Source of the DNA: Argopecten irradians
Lineage: Eukaryota > Mollusca > Bivalvia > Pectinida > Pectinidae
Length of the DNA stretch: 64,000 nucleotides
Assembly: GCF_041381155.1 (NCBI RefSeq)
Contig: NC_091142.1
Coordinates: 43,436,747-43,500,746 of the forward strand
Reading direction: 5' to 3'
A model generated the notes under the pieces. It ran no database searches. It was not told the DNA's origin and saw nothing but the letters and a program-made list of their open reading frames with translations. Below, piece by piece: positions 37,801-51,565 of the stretch (position 1 is the first letter of the stretch; every line of letters starts with the position of its first letter). The position numbers and the translations under genes are program-made.

Positions 37801-40800
37801 TGTCGTCTGAACAGGATACAATCGTCTGAACAGGATACAATATATAATAGTAAACTATACATTGTATAGGGTATGGGAAACGTGTCGTCTGAACAGGATA
37901 CAATATATAATAGTAAACTATACATTGTATAGGGTATGGGAAACGTGTCGTCTGAACAGGATACAATATATAATAGTAAACTATACATTGTATAGGGTAT
38001 GGGAAACGTGTCGTCTGAACAGGATACAATATATAATAGTAAACTATACATTGTATAGGGTATGGGAAACGTGTCGTCTGAACAGGATACAATATATAAT
38101 AGTAAACTATACATTGTATAGGGTATGGGAAACGTGTCGTCTGAACAGGATACAATATATAATAGTAAACTATACATTGTATAGGGTATGGGAAACGTGT
38201 CGTCTGAACAGGATACAATATATAATAGTAAACTATACATTGTATAGGGTATGGGAAACGTGTCGTCTGAACAGGATACAATATATAATAGTAAACTATA
38301 CATTGTATAGGGTATAGGAAACGTGTCGTCTGAACAGGATACAATATATAATAGTAAACTATACATTGTATAGGGTATGGGAAACGTGTCGTCTGAACAG
38401 GATACAATATATAATAGTAAACTATACATTGTATAGGGTATGGGAAACGTGTCGTCTGAACAGGATACAATATATAATAGTAAACTATACATTGTATAGG
38501 GTATGGGAAACGTGTCGTCTGAACAGGATACAATATATAATAGTAAACTATACATTGTATAGGGTATGGGAAACGTGTCGTCTGAACAGGATACAATATA
38601 TAATAGTAAACTATACATTGTATAGGGTATGGGAAACGTGTCGTCTGAACAGGATACAAATATATATATATATAATAGTAAACTATACATTGTATAGGGT
38701 ATGGGAAACGTGTCGTCTGAACAGGATACAATCGTCTGAACAGGATACAATATATAATAGTAAACTATACATTGTATAGGGTATGGGAAACGTGTCGTCT
38801 GAACAGGATACAATATATAATAGTAAACTATACATTGTATAGGGTATAGGAAACGTGTCGTCTGAACAGGATACAATATATAATAGTAAACTATACATTG
38901 TATAGGGTATGGAAAACGTGTCGTCTGAACAAGATACAATATATATATAATAGTAAACTATACATTGTATAGGGTATGGGAAACGTGTCGTCTGAACAGG
39001 ATACAATATATAATAGTAAACTATACATTGTATAGGGTATGGGAAACGTGTCGTCTGAACAGGATACAATCGTCTGAACAGGATATATATATAATAGTAA
39101 ACTATACATTGTATAGGGTATGGGAAACGTGTCGTCTGAACAGGATACAATATATACAATATATAATAGTAAACTATACATTGTATAGGGTATAGGAAAC
39201 GTGTCGTCTGAACAGGATACAATATATAATAGTAAACTATACATTGTATAGGGTATGGGAAACGTGTCGTCTGAACAGGATACAATATATAATAGTAAAC
39301 TATACATTGTATAGGGTATGGGAAACGTGTCGTCTGAACAGGATACAATATATAATAGTAAACTATACATTGTATAGGGTATGGGAAACGTGTCGTCTGA
39401 ACAGGATACAATATATAATAGTAAACTATACATTGTATAGGGTATGGGAAACGTGTCGTCTGAACAGGATACAATATATAATAGTAAACTATACATTGTA
39501 TAGGGTATGGGAAACGTGTCGTCTGAACAGGATACAATATATAATAGTAAACTATACATTGTATAGGGTATGGGAAACGTGTCGTCTGAACAGGATACAA
39601 TATATAATAGTAAACTATACATTGTATAGGGTATAGGAAACGTGTCGTCTGAACAGGGATACAATATATAATAGTAAACTATACATTGTATAGGGTATGG
39701 GAAACGTGTCGTCTGAACAGGATACAATATATAATAGTAAACTATACATTGTATAGGGTATGGAAACGTTGTCCTGAACAGGATACAATATATAATAATA
39801 ATTAAACTATACATGTATAGGGTATGGGAAACGTGTCGTCTGAACAGGATACAATATATAATAGTAAACTATACATTGTATAGGGTATAGGAAACGTGTC
39901 GTCTGAACAGGATACAATATATAAAGTAAACTATACATTGTATAGGGTATGGAAACGTGTCGTCTGAACAGGATACAATATATAATAGTAAACTATACAT
40001 TGTATAGGGTATGGGAAACGTGTCGTCTGAACAGGATACAATATATAATAGTAAACTATACATTGTATAGGGTATATGGGAAACGTGTCGTCTGAACAGG
40101 ATACAATATATAATAGTAAACTATACATTGTATAGGGTATATGGGAAACGTGTCGTCTGAACAGGATACAATATATAATAGTAAACTATACATTGTATAG
40201 GGTATGGGAAACGTGTCGTCTGAACAGGATACAATATATAATAGTAAACTATACATTGTATAGGGTATAGAAAACGTGTCGTCTGAACAGGATACAATAT
40301 ATAATAGTAAACTATACATTGTATAGGGTATGGGAAACGTGTCGTCTGAACAGGATACAATATATAATAGTAAACTATACATTGTATAGGGTATGGGAAA
40401 CGTGTCGTCTGAACAGGATACAATATATAATAGTAAAACTATACATTGTATAGGGTATGGGAAACGTGTCGTCTGAACAGGATACAATATATAATAGTAA
40501 ACTATACATTGTATAGGGTATGGGAAACGTGTCGTCTGAACAGGATACAATATATAATAGTAAACTATACATTGTATAGGGTATGGGAAACGTGTCGTCT
40601 GAACAGGATACAATATATAATAGTAAACTATACATTGTATAGGGTATGGGAAACGTGTCGTCTGAACAGGATACAATATATAATAGTAAACTATACATTG
40701 TATAGGGTATGGGAAACGTGTCGTCTGAACAGGATACAATATATAATAGTAAACTATACATTGTATAGGGTATGGGAAACGTGTCGTCTGAACAGGATAC

Positions 40801-43800
40801 AATATATAATAGTAAACTATACATTGTATAGGGTATGGGAAACGTGTCGTCTGAACAGGATACAATCGTCTGAACAGGATACAATATATAATAGTAAACT
40901 ATACATTGTATAGGGTATGGGAAACGTGTCGTCTGAACAGGATACAATATATAATAGTAAACTATACATTGTATAGGGTATGGGAAACGTGTCGTCTGAA
41001 CAGGATACAATATATAATAGTAAACTATACATTGTATAGGGTATGGGAAACGTGTCGTCTGAACAGGATACAATATATAATAGTAAACTATACATTGTAT
41101 AGGGTATGGGAAACGTGTCGTCTGAACAGGATACAATATATAATAGTAAACTATACATTGTATAGGGTATGGGAAACGTGTCGTCTGAACAGGATACAAT
41201 ATATAATAGTAAACTATACATTGTATAGGGTATGGGAAACGTGTCGTCTGAACAGGATACAATATATAATAGTAAACTATACATTGTATAGGGTATGGGA
41301 AACGTGTCGTCTGAACAGGATACAATATATAATAGTAAACTATACATTGTATAGGGTATAGGAAACGTGTCGTCTGAACAGGATACAATATATAATAGTA
41401 AACTATACATTGTATAGGGTATGGAAAACGTGTCGTCTGAACAAGATACAATATATATATAATAGTAAACTATACATTGTATAGGGTATGGGAAACGTGT
41501 CGTCTGAACAGGATACAATATATAATAGTAAACTATACATTGTATAGGGTATGGGAAACGTGTCGTCTGAACAGGATACAATATATATATAATAGTAAAC
41601 TATACATTGTATAGGGTATGGGAAACGTGTCGTCTGAACAGGATACAATATATAATAGTAAACTATACATTGTATAGGGTATGGGAAACGTGTCGTCTGA
41701 ACAGGATACAATATATAATAGTAAACTATACATGTATAGAAGTCCTGATACAATATATAATAGTAAACTATACATTGTATAGGTATGGAAACGTGTCGTC
41801 TGAACAGGATACAATATATAATAGTAAACTATACATTGTATAGGGTATGGGAAACGTGTCGTCTGAACAGGATACAATATATAATAGTAAACTATACATT
41901 GTATAGGGTATAGGAAACGTGTCGTCTGAACAGGATACAATATATAATAGTAAACTATACATTGTATAGGGTATGGGAAACGTGTCGTCTGAACAGGATA
42001 CAATATATAATAGTAAACTATACATTGTATAGGGTATGGGAAACGTGTCGTCTGAACAGGATACAATATATATATAATAGTAAACTATACATTGTATAGG
42101 GTATGGGAAACGTGTCGTCTGAACAGGATACAATATATAATAGTAAACTATACATTGTATAGGGTATGGGAAACGTGTCGTCTGAACAGGATACAATATA
42201 TAATAGTAAACTATACATTGTATAGGGTATGGGAAACGTGTCGTCTGAACAGGATACAATATATATAATAGTAAACTATACATTGTATAGGGTATGGGAA
42301 ACGTGTCGTCTGAACAGGATACAATATATAATAGTAAACTATACATTGTATAGGGTATGGGAAACGTGTCGTCTGAACAGGATACAATATATAATAGTAA
42401 ACTATACATTGTATAGGGTATGGGAAACGTGTCGTCTGAACAGGATACAATATATAATAGTAAACTATACATTGTATAGGGTATGGGAAACGTGTCGTCT
42501 GAACAGGATACAATATATAATAGTAAACTATACATTGTATAGGGTATGGGAAACGTGTCGTCTGAACAGGATACAATATATAATAGTAAACTATACATTG
42601 TATAGGGTATGGGAAACGTGTCGTCTGAACAGGATACAATATATAATAGTAAACTATACATTGTATAGGGTATAGGAAACGTGTCGTCTGAACAGGATAC
42701 AATATATAATAGTAAACTATACATTGTATAGGGTATAGGAAACGTGTCGTCTGAACAGGATACAATATATATATAATAGTAAACTATACAATGTATAGGG
42801 TATGGGAAACGTGTCGTCTGAACAGGATACAATATATAATAGTAAACTATACATTGTATAGGGTATGGGAAACGTGTCGTCTGAACAGGATACAATATAT
42901 AATAGTAAACTATACATTGTATAGGGTATGGGAAACGTGTCGTCTGAACAGGATACAATATATAATAGTAAACTATACATTGTATAGGGTATGGGAAACG
43001 TGTCGTCTGAACAGGATACAATATATAATAGTAAACTATACATTGTATAGGGTATGGGAAACGTGTCGTCTGAACAGGATACAATATATAATAGTAAACT
43101 ATACATTGTATAGGGTATGGGAAACGTGTCGTCTGAACAGGATACAATATATAATAGTAAACTATACATTGTATAGGGTATGGGAAACGTGTCGTCTGAA
43201 CAGGATACAATATATAATAGTAAACTATACATTGTATAGGGTATGGGAAACGTGTCGTCTGAACAGGATACAATATATATAATAGTAAACTATACATTGT
43301 ATAGGGTATGGGAAACGTGTCGTCTGAACAGGATACAATATATAATAGTAAACTATACATTGTATAGGGTATGGGAAACGTGTCGTCTGAACAGGATACA
43401 ATATATAATAGTAAACTATACATTGTATAGGGTATGGGAAACGTGTCGTCTGAACAGGATACAATATATAATAGTAAACTATACATTGTATAGGGTATGG
43501 GAAACGTGTCGTCTGAACAGGATACAATATATAATAGTAAACTATACATTGTATAGGGTATGGGAAACGTGTCGTCTGAACAGGATACAATATATAATAG
43601 TAAACTATACATTGTATAGGGTATGGGAAACGTGTCGTCTGAACAGGATACAATATATAATAGTAAACTATACATTGTATAGGGTATGGGAAACGTGTCG
43701 TCTGAACAGGATACAATATATAATAGTATAAACTATACATTGTATAGGGTATAGGGGAAACGTGTCGTCTGAACAGGATACAATATATAATAGTAAACTA

Positions 43801-46480
43801 TACATTGTATAGGGTATGGGAAACGTGTCGTCTGAACAGGATACAATATATAATAGTAAACTATACATTGTATAGGGTATGGGAAACGTGTCGTCTGAAC
43901 AGGATACAATATATAATAGTAAACTATACATTGTATAGGGTATAGGAAACGTGTCGTCTGAACAGGATACAATATATATAATAGTAAACTATACATTGTA
44001 TAGGGTATGGGAAACGTGTCGTCTGAACAGGATACAATATATAATAGTAAACTATACATTGTATAGGGTATGGGAAACGTGTCGTCTGAACAGGATACAA
44101 TATATAATAGTAAACTATACAATGTATAGGGTATGGGAAACGTGTCGTCTGAACAGGATACAATATATAATAGTAAACTATACATTGTATAGGGTATGGG
44201 AAACGTGTCGTCTGAACAGGATACAATATATAATAGTAAACTATACATTGTATAGGGTATGGGAAACGTGTCGTCTGAACAGGATACAATATATATATAT
44301 ATATAATAGTAAACTATACAATGTATAGGGTATGGAATACGTGTCGTCTGAACAGGATACAATATATAATAGTAAACTATACATTGTATAGGGTATGGGA
44401 AACGTGTCGTCTGAACAGGATACAATATATAATAGTAAACTATACATTGTATAGGGTATGGGAAACGTGTCGTCTGAACAGGATACAATCGTCTGAACAG
44501 GATACAATATATAATAGTAAACTATACATTGTATAGGGTATGGGAAACGTGTCGTCTGAACAGGATACAATATATAATAGTAAACTATACATTGTATAGG
44601 GTATGGGAAACGTGTCGTCTGAACAGGATACAATATATAATAGTAAACTATACATTGTATAGGGTATGGGAAACGTGTCGTCTGAACAGGATACAATATA
44701 TAATAGTAAACTATACATTGTATAGGGTATGGGAAACGTGTCGTCTGAACAGGATACAATATATAATAGTAAACTATACATTGTATAGGGTATGGGAAAC
44801 GTGTCGTCTGAACAGGATACAATATATAATAGTAAACTATACATTGTATAGGGTATGGGAAACGTGTCGTCTGAACAGGATACAATATATAATAGTAAAC
44901 TATACATTGTATAGGGTATAGGAAACGTGTCGTCTGAACAGGATACAATATATAATAGTAAACTATACATTGTATAGGGTATGGGAAACGTGTCGTCTGA
45001 ACAGGATACAATATATAATAGTAAACTATACATTGTATAGGGTATGGGAAACGTGTCGTCTGAACAGGATACAATATATATATAATAGTAAACTATACAT
45101 TGTATAGGGTATGGGAAACGTGTCGTCTGAACAGGATACAATATATAATAGTAAACTATACATTGTATAGGGTATGGGAAACGTGTCGTCTGAACAGGAT
45201 ACAATATATAATAGTAAACTATACATTGTATAGGGTATGGGAAACGTGTCGTCTGAACAGGATACAATATATAATAGTAAACTATACAATGTATAGGGTA
45301 TAGGAAACGTGTCGTCTGAACAGGATACAATATATAATAGTAAACTATACATTGTATAGGGTATAGGAAACGTGTCGTCTGAACAGGATACAATATATAA
45401 TAGTAAACTATACATTGTATAGGGTATGGGAAACGTGTCGTCTGAACAGGATACAATATATAATAGTAAACTATACATTGTATAGGGTATGGGAAACGTG
45501 TCGTCTGAACAAGATACAATATATATATATATAATAGTAAACTATACAATGTATAGGGTATGGGAAACGTGTCGTCTGAACAGGATACAATATATAATAG
45601 TAAACTATACATTGTATAGGGTATGGGAAACGTGTCGTCTGAACAGGATACAATATATAATAGTAAACTATACATTGTATAGGGTATGGGAAACGTGTCG
45701 TCTGAACAGGATACAATATATAATAGTAAACTATACATTGTATAGGGTATGGGAAACGTGTCGTCTGAACAGGATACAATATATATATAATAGTAAACTA
45801 TACATTGTATAGGGTATGGGAAACGTGTCGTCTGAACAGGATACAATCGTCTGAACAGGATACAATATATAATAGTAAACTATACATTGTATAGGGTATG
45901 GGAAACGTGTCATCTGAACAGGATACAATATATAATAGTAAACTATACATTGTATAGGGTATGGGAAACGTGTCGTCTGAACAGGATACAATATATAATA
46001 GTAAACTATACATTGTATAGGGTATAGGAAACGTGTCGTCTGAACAGGATACAATATATAATAGTAAACTATACATTGTATAGGGTATGGGAAACGTGTC
46101 GTCTGAACAGGATACAATATATATATAATAGTAAACTATACATTGTATAGGGTATGGGAAACGTGTCGTCTGAACAGGATACAATATATAATAGTAAACT
46201 ATACATTGTATAGGGTATAGGAAACGTGTCGTCTGAACAGGATACAATATATAATAGTAAACTATACATTGTATAGGGTATGGGAAACGTGTCGTCTGAA
46301 CAGGATACAATATATAATAGTAAACTATACATTGTATAGGGTATGGGAAACGTGTCGTCTGAACAGGATACAATATATAATAGTAAACTATACATTGTAT
46401 AGGGTATGGGAAAACGTGTCGTCTGAACAGGATACAATATATATAATAGTAAAACTATACAGTGTAATAGGGTAATGGGA
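31876..46480. repeat. Satellite-scale array, 63-bp unit, ~230 copies (14.6 kb)
   Basis: Unit contains ACTATACATTGTATAGGGTA, TGGGAAACGTGTCGTCTGAA and CAGGATACAATATATAATAG plus TAA. Most copies are identical. Variants that mark blocks are TATAGGAAAC for TATGGGAAAC, ACAATGTATA for ACATTGTATA, extra TA dinucleotides, and a partial duplication (CGTCTGAACAGGATACAAT twice) at 32100, 37823, 38730, 39065, 40866, 44489 and 45847. Damaged units occur at 34200, 37160-37220, 39770-39800 and 41730-41790. The 63-bp period (21 codons) keeps several frames open on both strands, up to 635 codons; none is treated as a gene. CTATACA-T-TGTATAG in each unit is a perfect 7-bp-arm palindrome. Confidence 0.97.
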
Positions 46481-46484
46481 AACT

Positions 46485-48290
46485 TTGAACAGACAGTGTC
46501 GTCTGACAGGACTTTGTCTACAACTTTGAGACAGAAGTGTAACTGAGTTCTAATTTTGTCTACACTTTGAGACAGAAGTGTAACTGAGTCTGACTTTGTC
46601 TACACTTTGAGACAGAAGTGTAACAGAGTCTGACTTTGTCTACACTTTGAGACAGAAGAGTGTAACCGAGGCTGACTTTGTCTGACTTTGAGACAGAAGT
46701 GTAACCGAGGCTGACTTTGTCTACACTTTGAGACATAAAGTGTTAATCTGAGCTCTGACTTTGTCTATAGTTTGAGACATAAGTGTAACTGAGTCTGACT
46801 TTGTCTACACTTTGAGACATAAGTTTAACTGAGTCTGACTTTGTCTACACTTTGAGACAGAAGTGTAACAGAGGCTGACTTTGTCTACACTTTGAGACAT
46901 AAGTGCATCCGAGCCTGACTTTGTCTACACTTTGAGACAGAAGTGTAACTGAGTCTGACTTTGTCTACACTTTGAGACAGAAGTGTAACTGAGTCTGACT
47001 TTGTCTACACTTTGAGACAGAAGTGTAACCGAGGCTGACTTTGTCTACACTTTGAGACAGAAGTGTAACTGAGCCTGACGTTGTCTACACTTTGAGACAG
47101 AAGTGTAACTGAGTCTGACTTTGTCTACACTTTGAGACAGAAGTGTAACTGAGTCTGACTTTGTCTACACTTTGAGACAGAAGTTTAACTGAGTCTGACT
47201 TTGTCCACACTTTGAGACAGAATTGTAACTGAGCCTGACGTTGTCTACACTTTGAGACAGAAGTGTAACTGAGTCTGACTTTGTCTACACTTTGAGACAG
47301 AAGTGTAACCGAGGCTGACTTTGTCTGACTTTGAGGCAGAAGTGTAACCGAGGCTGATTTTGTCTACACTTTGAGACTGAAGTGTAACTGAGGCTGACTT
47401 TGTCTACACTTTGAGACAGAAGTGTAACTGAGTCTGACTTTGTCTACACTTTGAGACATAAGTTTAACTGAGTCTGACTTTGTCTACACTTTGAGACAGA
47501 AGTGTAACAGAGGCTGACTTTGTCTACACTTTGAGACAGAAGTGTAACCGAGGCTGACTTTGTCTACACTTTGAGACAGAAGTGTAACCGAGGCTGACTT
47601 TATCTACAATTTGAGACAGAAGCGTAACTGAGTCTGACTTTGTCTACACTTTGAGACAGAAGTGTAACCGAGGCTGACTTTGTCTACACTTTGAGACTTA
47701 AGTGCATCCGAGCCTGACTTTGTCTACACTTTGAGACAGAAGTGTAACCGAGGCTGACTTTGTCTACACTTTGAGACATAAGTGCATCTGAGCCTGACTT
47801 TGTCTATAGTTTGAGACATAAGTGTAACTGAGTCTGACTTTGTCTACACTTTGAGACATAAGTTTAACTGAGTCTGACTTTGTCTACACTTTGAGACAGA
47901 AGTGTAACAGAGGCTGACTTTGTCTACACTTTGAGACATAAGTGCATCCGAGCCTGACTTTGTCTACACTTGAAGACAGAAGTGTAACTGAGTCTGACTT
48001 TGTCTACACTTTGAGACAGAAGTGTAACTGAGTCTGATTTGTCTACACTTTGAGACTGAAGTGTAACCGAGGCTGACTTTGTCTACACTTTGAGACAGAA
48101 GTGTAACTGAGCCTGACGTTGTCTACACTTTGAGACAGAAGTGTAACTGAGTCTGACTTTGTCTACACTTTGAGACAGAATTGTAACTGAGTCTGACTTT
48201 GTCTACACTTTGAGACATTAGTGCATCCGAGCCTGACTTCGTCTACACTTTGAGACAGAAGTGCATCCGAGCCTGACTTTGTCTACACTG
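46485..48290. repeat. Minisatellite, 40-bp unit, ~45 copies
   Basis: Unit contains GACTTTGTCTACACTTTGAG and ACAGAAGTGTAACTGAGTCT, with AAGTGCATCCGAGCCT and ACCGAGGCT variants. It directly abuts the degenerate right end of the 63-bp array. Confidence 0.95.
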
Positions 48291-49135
48291 TCCTAGACAT
48301 GTTCACTTTGAGTAACTGTTGACGTTTTAATTCTCCCTTAAAATGAACACAACCACCATTATACAACGACTAAGTTTCAATATCCATAGCACAGACAATT
48401 CAGCATTAAGATCAAATTTAATAAACACAAAAAGTAAAAAAAGGGTATAAAAGTATCAAACAAACAATCAAACTCATAAGTAATCTCCAAAAATTACCCA
48501 AGCAAGGGAATACTTGTTATTTCTGTTATTGGCATATGTCCATTTTGTAGAAATAATTAGGCATTTTTTTTATAGATATATGTCTCCTTATGGTTACCCG
48601 ACCGACCCTGATTTTTCACCCTCCGCCCTTTTTTCCCCACTTTTCTACGAAAAATAATTTAAAAGTCGGGATTTCAATCTCAGACGATCTAACACGTGGG
48701 TATGTAATGTTATAATGACAGTTTCAATACGATATTACACGGGGATATATAATGTTATATAAATGACAGTTTCAGGACGATATTACACGGGGATATATAA
48801 AGTTATATAAATGACAGTTTCATGACGATATTGCACGGGGTATACAATGTTATAATGACAGTTTAACTTTATCATATCATATCACATTCAATACTGTTCT
48901 ATAGATTTCCACTGTTTAGGATTTAAACTCTCTAAAACTCCATTTCCACTCTGGTCGTGGTGATAAATCAATGCTTCTTTGATAACTTGATATTTAGTAA
49001 AAAACTAATACACCAAATCAATATTCACCATTATTAACCACCACGTGACCATGTATAAACGAATGGAAATAAAGGAAAAATCAGATCATATTTAATATAT
49101 TTTTAAAAGTTTACTTTGAAATATCCTCACTGTAA
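48291..49135. other. Unique spacer with a small 48-bp tandem repeat
   Basis: About four copies of a ~48-bp unit (ACGATATTACACGGGGATAT and ATAAATGACAGTTTC) lie at 48682-48868. The rest is AT-rich. No SEC14-like GOLD exon or other coding sequence was found on either strand. Confidence 0.7.
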
Positions 49136-51560
49136 CTATTGAAGATATCAACGTTGGTGAAATCTCGCACCCAAACTGGTGAAAATATCAACGTTGCTGA
49201 AATCTCCTCCCGCGAACTGGTGAATATATTAACGTTGCTGAAATCTCCTTACCTAACTGGTGAATATATCAACGTTGCAGAAATCTCGTCCGCTAACTGG
49301 TGAATATATCAACGTTGCTGAAATCTCGTCCCCTAACTGGTGAATATATCAACGTTGCTGAAATCTCCATCCCTAACTGGTGAATATATCAACGTTGCAG
49401 AAATCTCGTCCCCTAACTGGTGAATATATCAACGTTGCTGAAATCTCGTCCCTAACTGGTGAATATATCAACGTTGCAGAAATCTCCATCCCTAACTGGT
49501 GAATATATCAACGTTGCAGAAATCTCGTCACCTAACTGGTGAATATATCAAAGTTGCTGAAATCTCCTCCCGTAAATGGTGAATGTATACGTTGCTGAAA
49601 CGTTGTATGAAATCTCGATTCCTCCCGTAACTGGTGAAAATATATCGACGTTTCTGGAATATCGCTGAAATACTCCTCGTCCCCTAACTGGTGAATATAT
49701 CAATGCTTGCTGAAAATCTCGTCCCCAACTGGTGAAATATATCAACGTTGCTGAAAATCTCTCTCCCGTAACTGTGTGAATATATCAACGTTGCTGAAAT
49801 CTCCTCCCGTAACTGGTGAATATATGAAATCAATGGTGAATATCAATGTTGGTGAAATCTCGTCCAGTAACTGGTGAATATATCGACGTTGCTGAAATCT
49901 CGTCCCCTAACTGGTGAATATATATCAACGTTGCTGAAATCTCCTCCCGTAACTGGTGAATATAACAACGAATGATGCTGAAATCTCTCGTCCCCTAGTA
50001 ACTGGTGTATATATCGACGTTGCTGAAATCTCCTCCCCTAACTGGTGAATATATCAACGTTGCTGAAATCTCGTCCCCTAACTGGTGAATATATCAACGT
50101 TGCTGAAATCTCCTCCCGTAACTGGTGAATATATCAACGTTGCTGAAATCTCCTCCCGTAACTGGTGAATATATCAACGTTGCTGAAATCTCCTCCCCTG
50201 GTAACTGGTGAATATATTCAACGTTGCTGAAATCTTCCCCGTAACTGGTGAATATTAATCAACGTTGCTGAAATCTCCTCCCGTAACTGGTGTATATATC
50301 AATGATTGCTGAAATCACCTCCCCTAACATGGTGAATATATCTTCAACAACGTTGCGGGAAATAATCTCCGTCCCTAACTGGTGAATATATCAACGTTGC
50401 TGAAATCTCCTTCCCACTAACATGGTGGAATATATCAACGTTGCTGAAATCTCGTCCCCCTACTGGTTTGATTATATCAAACGTTGCTGAAATCTCCTCC
50501 CGTAACTGGTGGATATATATCCAACGTATTGCTGAAATCTCGTCCCTAACTGGTGAATATATATCAACGTTGCTGAAATCTCGTCCCCTAACTGGGTGAA
50601 TATATCAACGTTGCTGAAATCGCCAATCCCCTATATCACGTTACTGAAATCTCCACCATTCACTGGTGAATAGATCGACGTTGTGAAATCTCGTCCCTCT
50701 ATAGGTCTCACTCGGTGGAATATATCAACGTTGCTGAAATCTCGTCCCCCTAACTGGTGAATATAATCAAACGTTGCTGTATTAACTCCCTCACACGCGT
50801 AACTGAGTATAATAATCGACGTTAATGCTGAAATCACGTCCCCTAACTGGTGAAATATATCACGTTGCTGAAATCTCCGTTCCCTAACTGGTGAATATAT
50901 CAACGTTGCTGAAATCTCCTCCCCTAACTGGTGAATATATTCAACGTTGCTGAAATCTTCCTCCGTAACCTAATCGACTGGAATCTCCCCCCCTAACTGG
51001 TGAATATATCACTGCTTGCTGAAATCTCTCGTCCCTTAACTGGTGAATATATCAAACGTTGCAGAAATCTCCTCACCGTATAACTGGTGAATATCATCAA
51101 CGTTGCTGAATAATCTCCTCCCGTAACTGAGAATATATCAACGTTGCTGAAATCTCGTCACCCTAACTGGTGTCAATATATCGACGTTGCTGAAATCTCC
51201 TCCCTAACTGGTGGATTTATATCGAACGTTGCTGAAATCTCGTCACCCTAACTGGTGCAAATATATCAACGTTGCTGAACGATACCTCTTCCCGTAACTG
51301 GTGAATATATCACGTTGCTGAAAATCTCCTCCCGTAACTGGTGATATATATCAACGTTTGCTGAAATCTCGTCCCTCCTGGATCTGTAACATAGGGTGGA
51401 ATATGGAAATCAATGTTGCTTGAAATTTCAATGTTGCTGAGCTCTCCCCTAACTGGTTGAATAATATCACACGTTGCTGAAATTCTCGTCTCTAACTGGG
51501 TGAAGATATTATCGAAGTTGCTGGGATAATCTCCGTCCCCTAAACTGGTGAATATATCTG
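49136..51560. repeat. Minisatellite, ~41-bp unit, ~59 copies, indel-rich
   Basis: Unit contains CTAACTGGTGAATATATCAA and CGTTGCTGAAATCTCCTCCC (or CTCGTCCC). Copies from 49140 to 49550 are regular; those from 49560 to 51560 carry one or more small insertions or deletions in most units, unlike neighbouring arrays. Confidence 0.93.
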
Positions 51561-51565
51561 AAACG

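Noticed and set aside
31876..46480. Dozens of long open frames on both strands (up to 635 codons) reading YYYILYPVQTTRFPYPIQC-type or LNRIQYIIVNYTLYRVWETC-type repeats
   Set aside because: They result from a stop-free 63-bp unit (21 codons). Both strands and several frames are open at once, frames switch at every indel, and there is no gene context.
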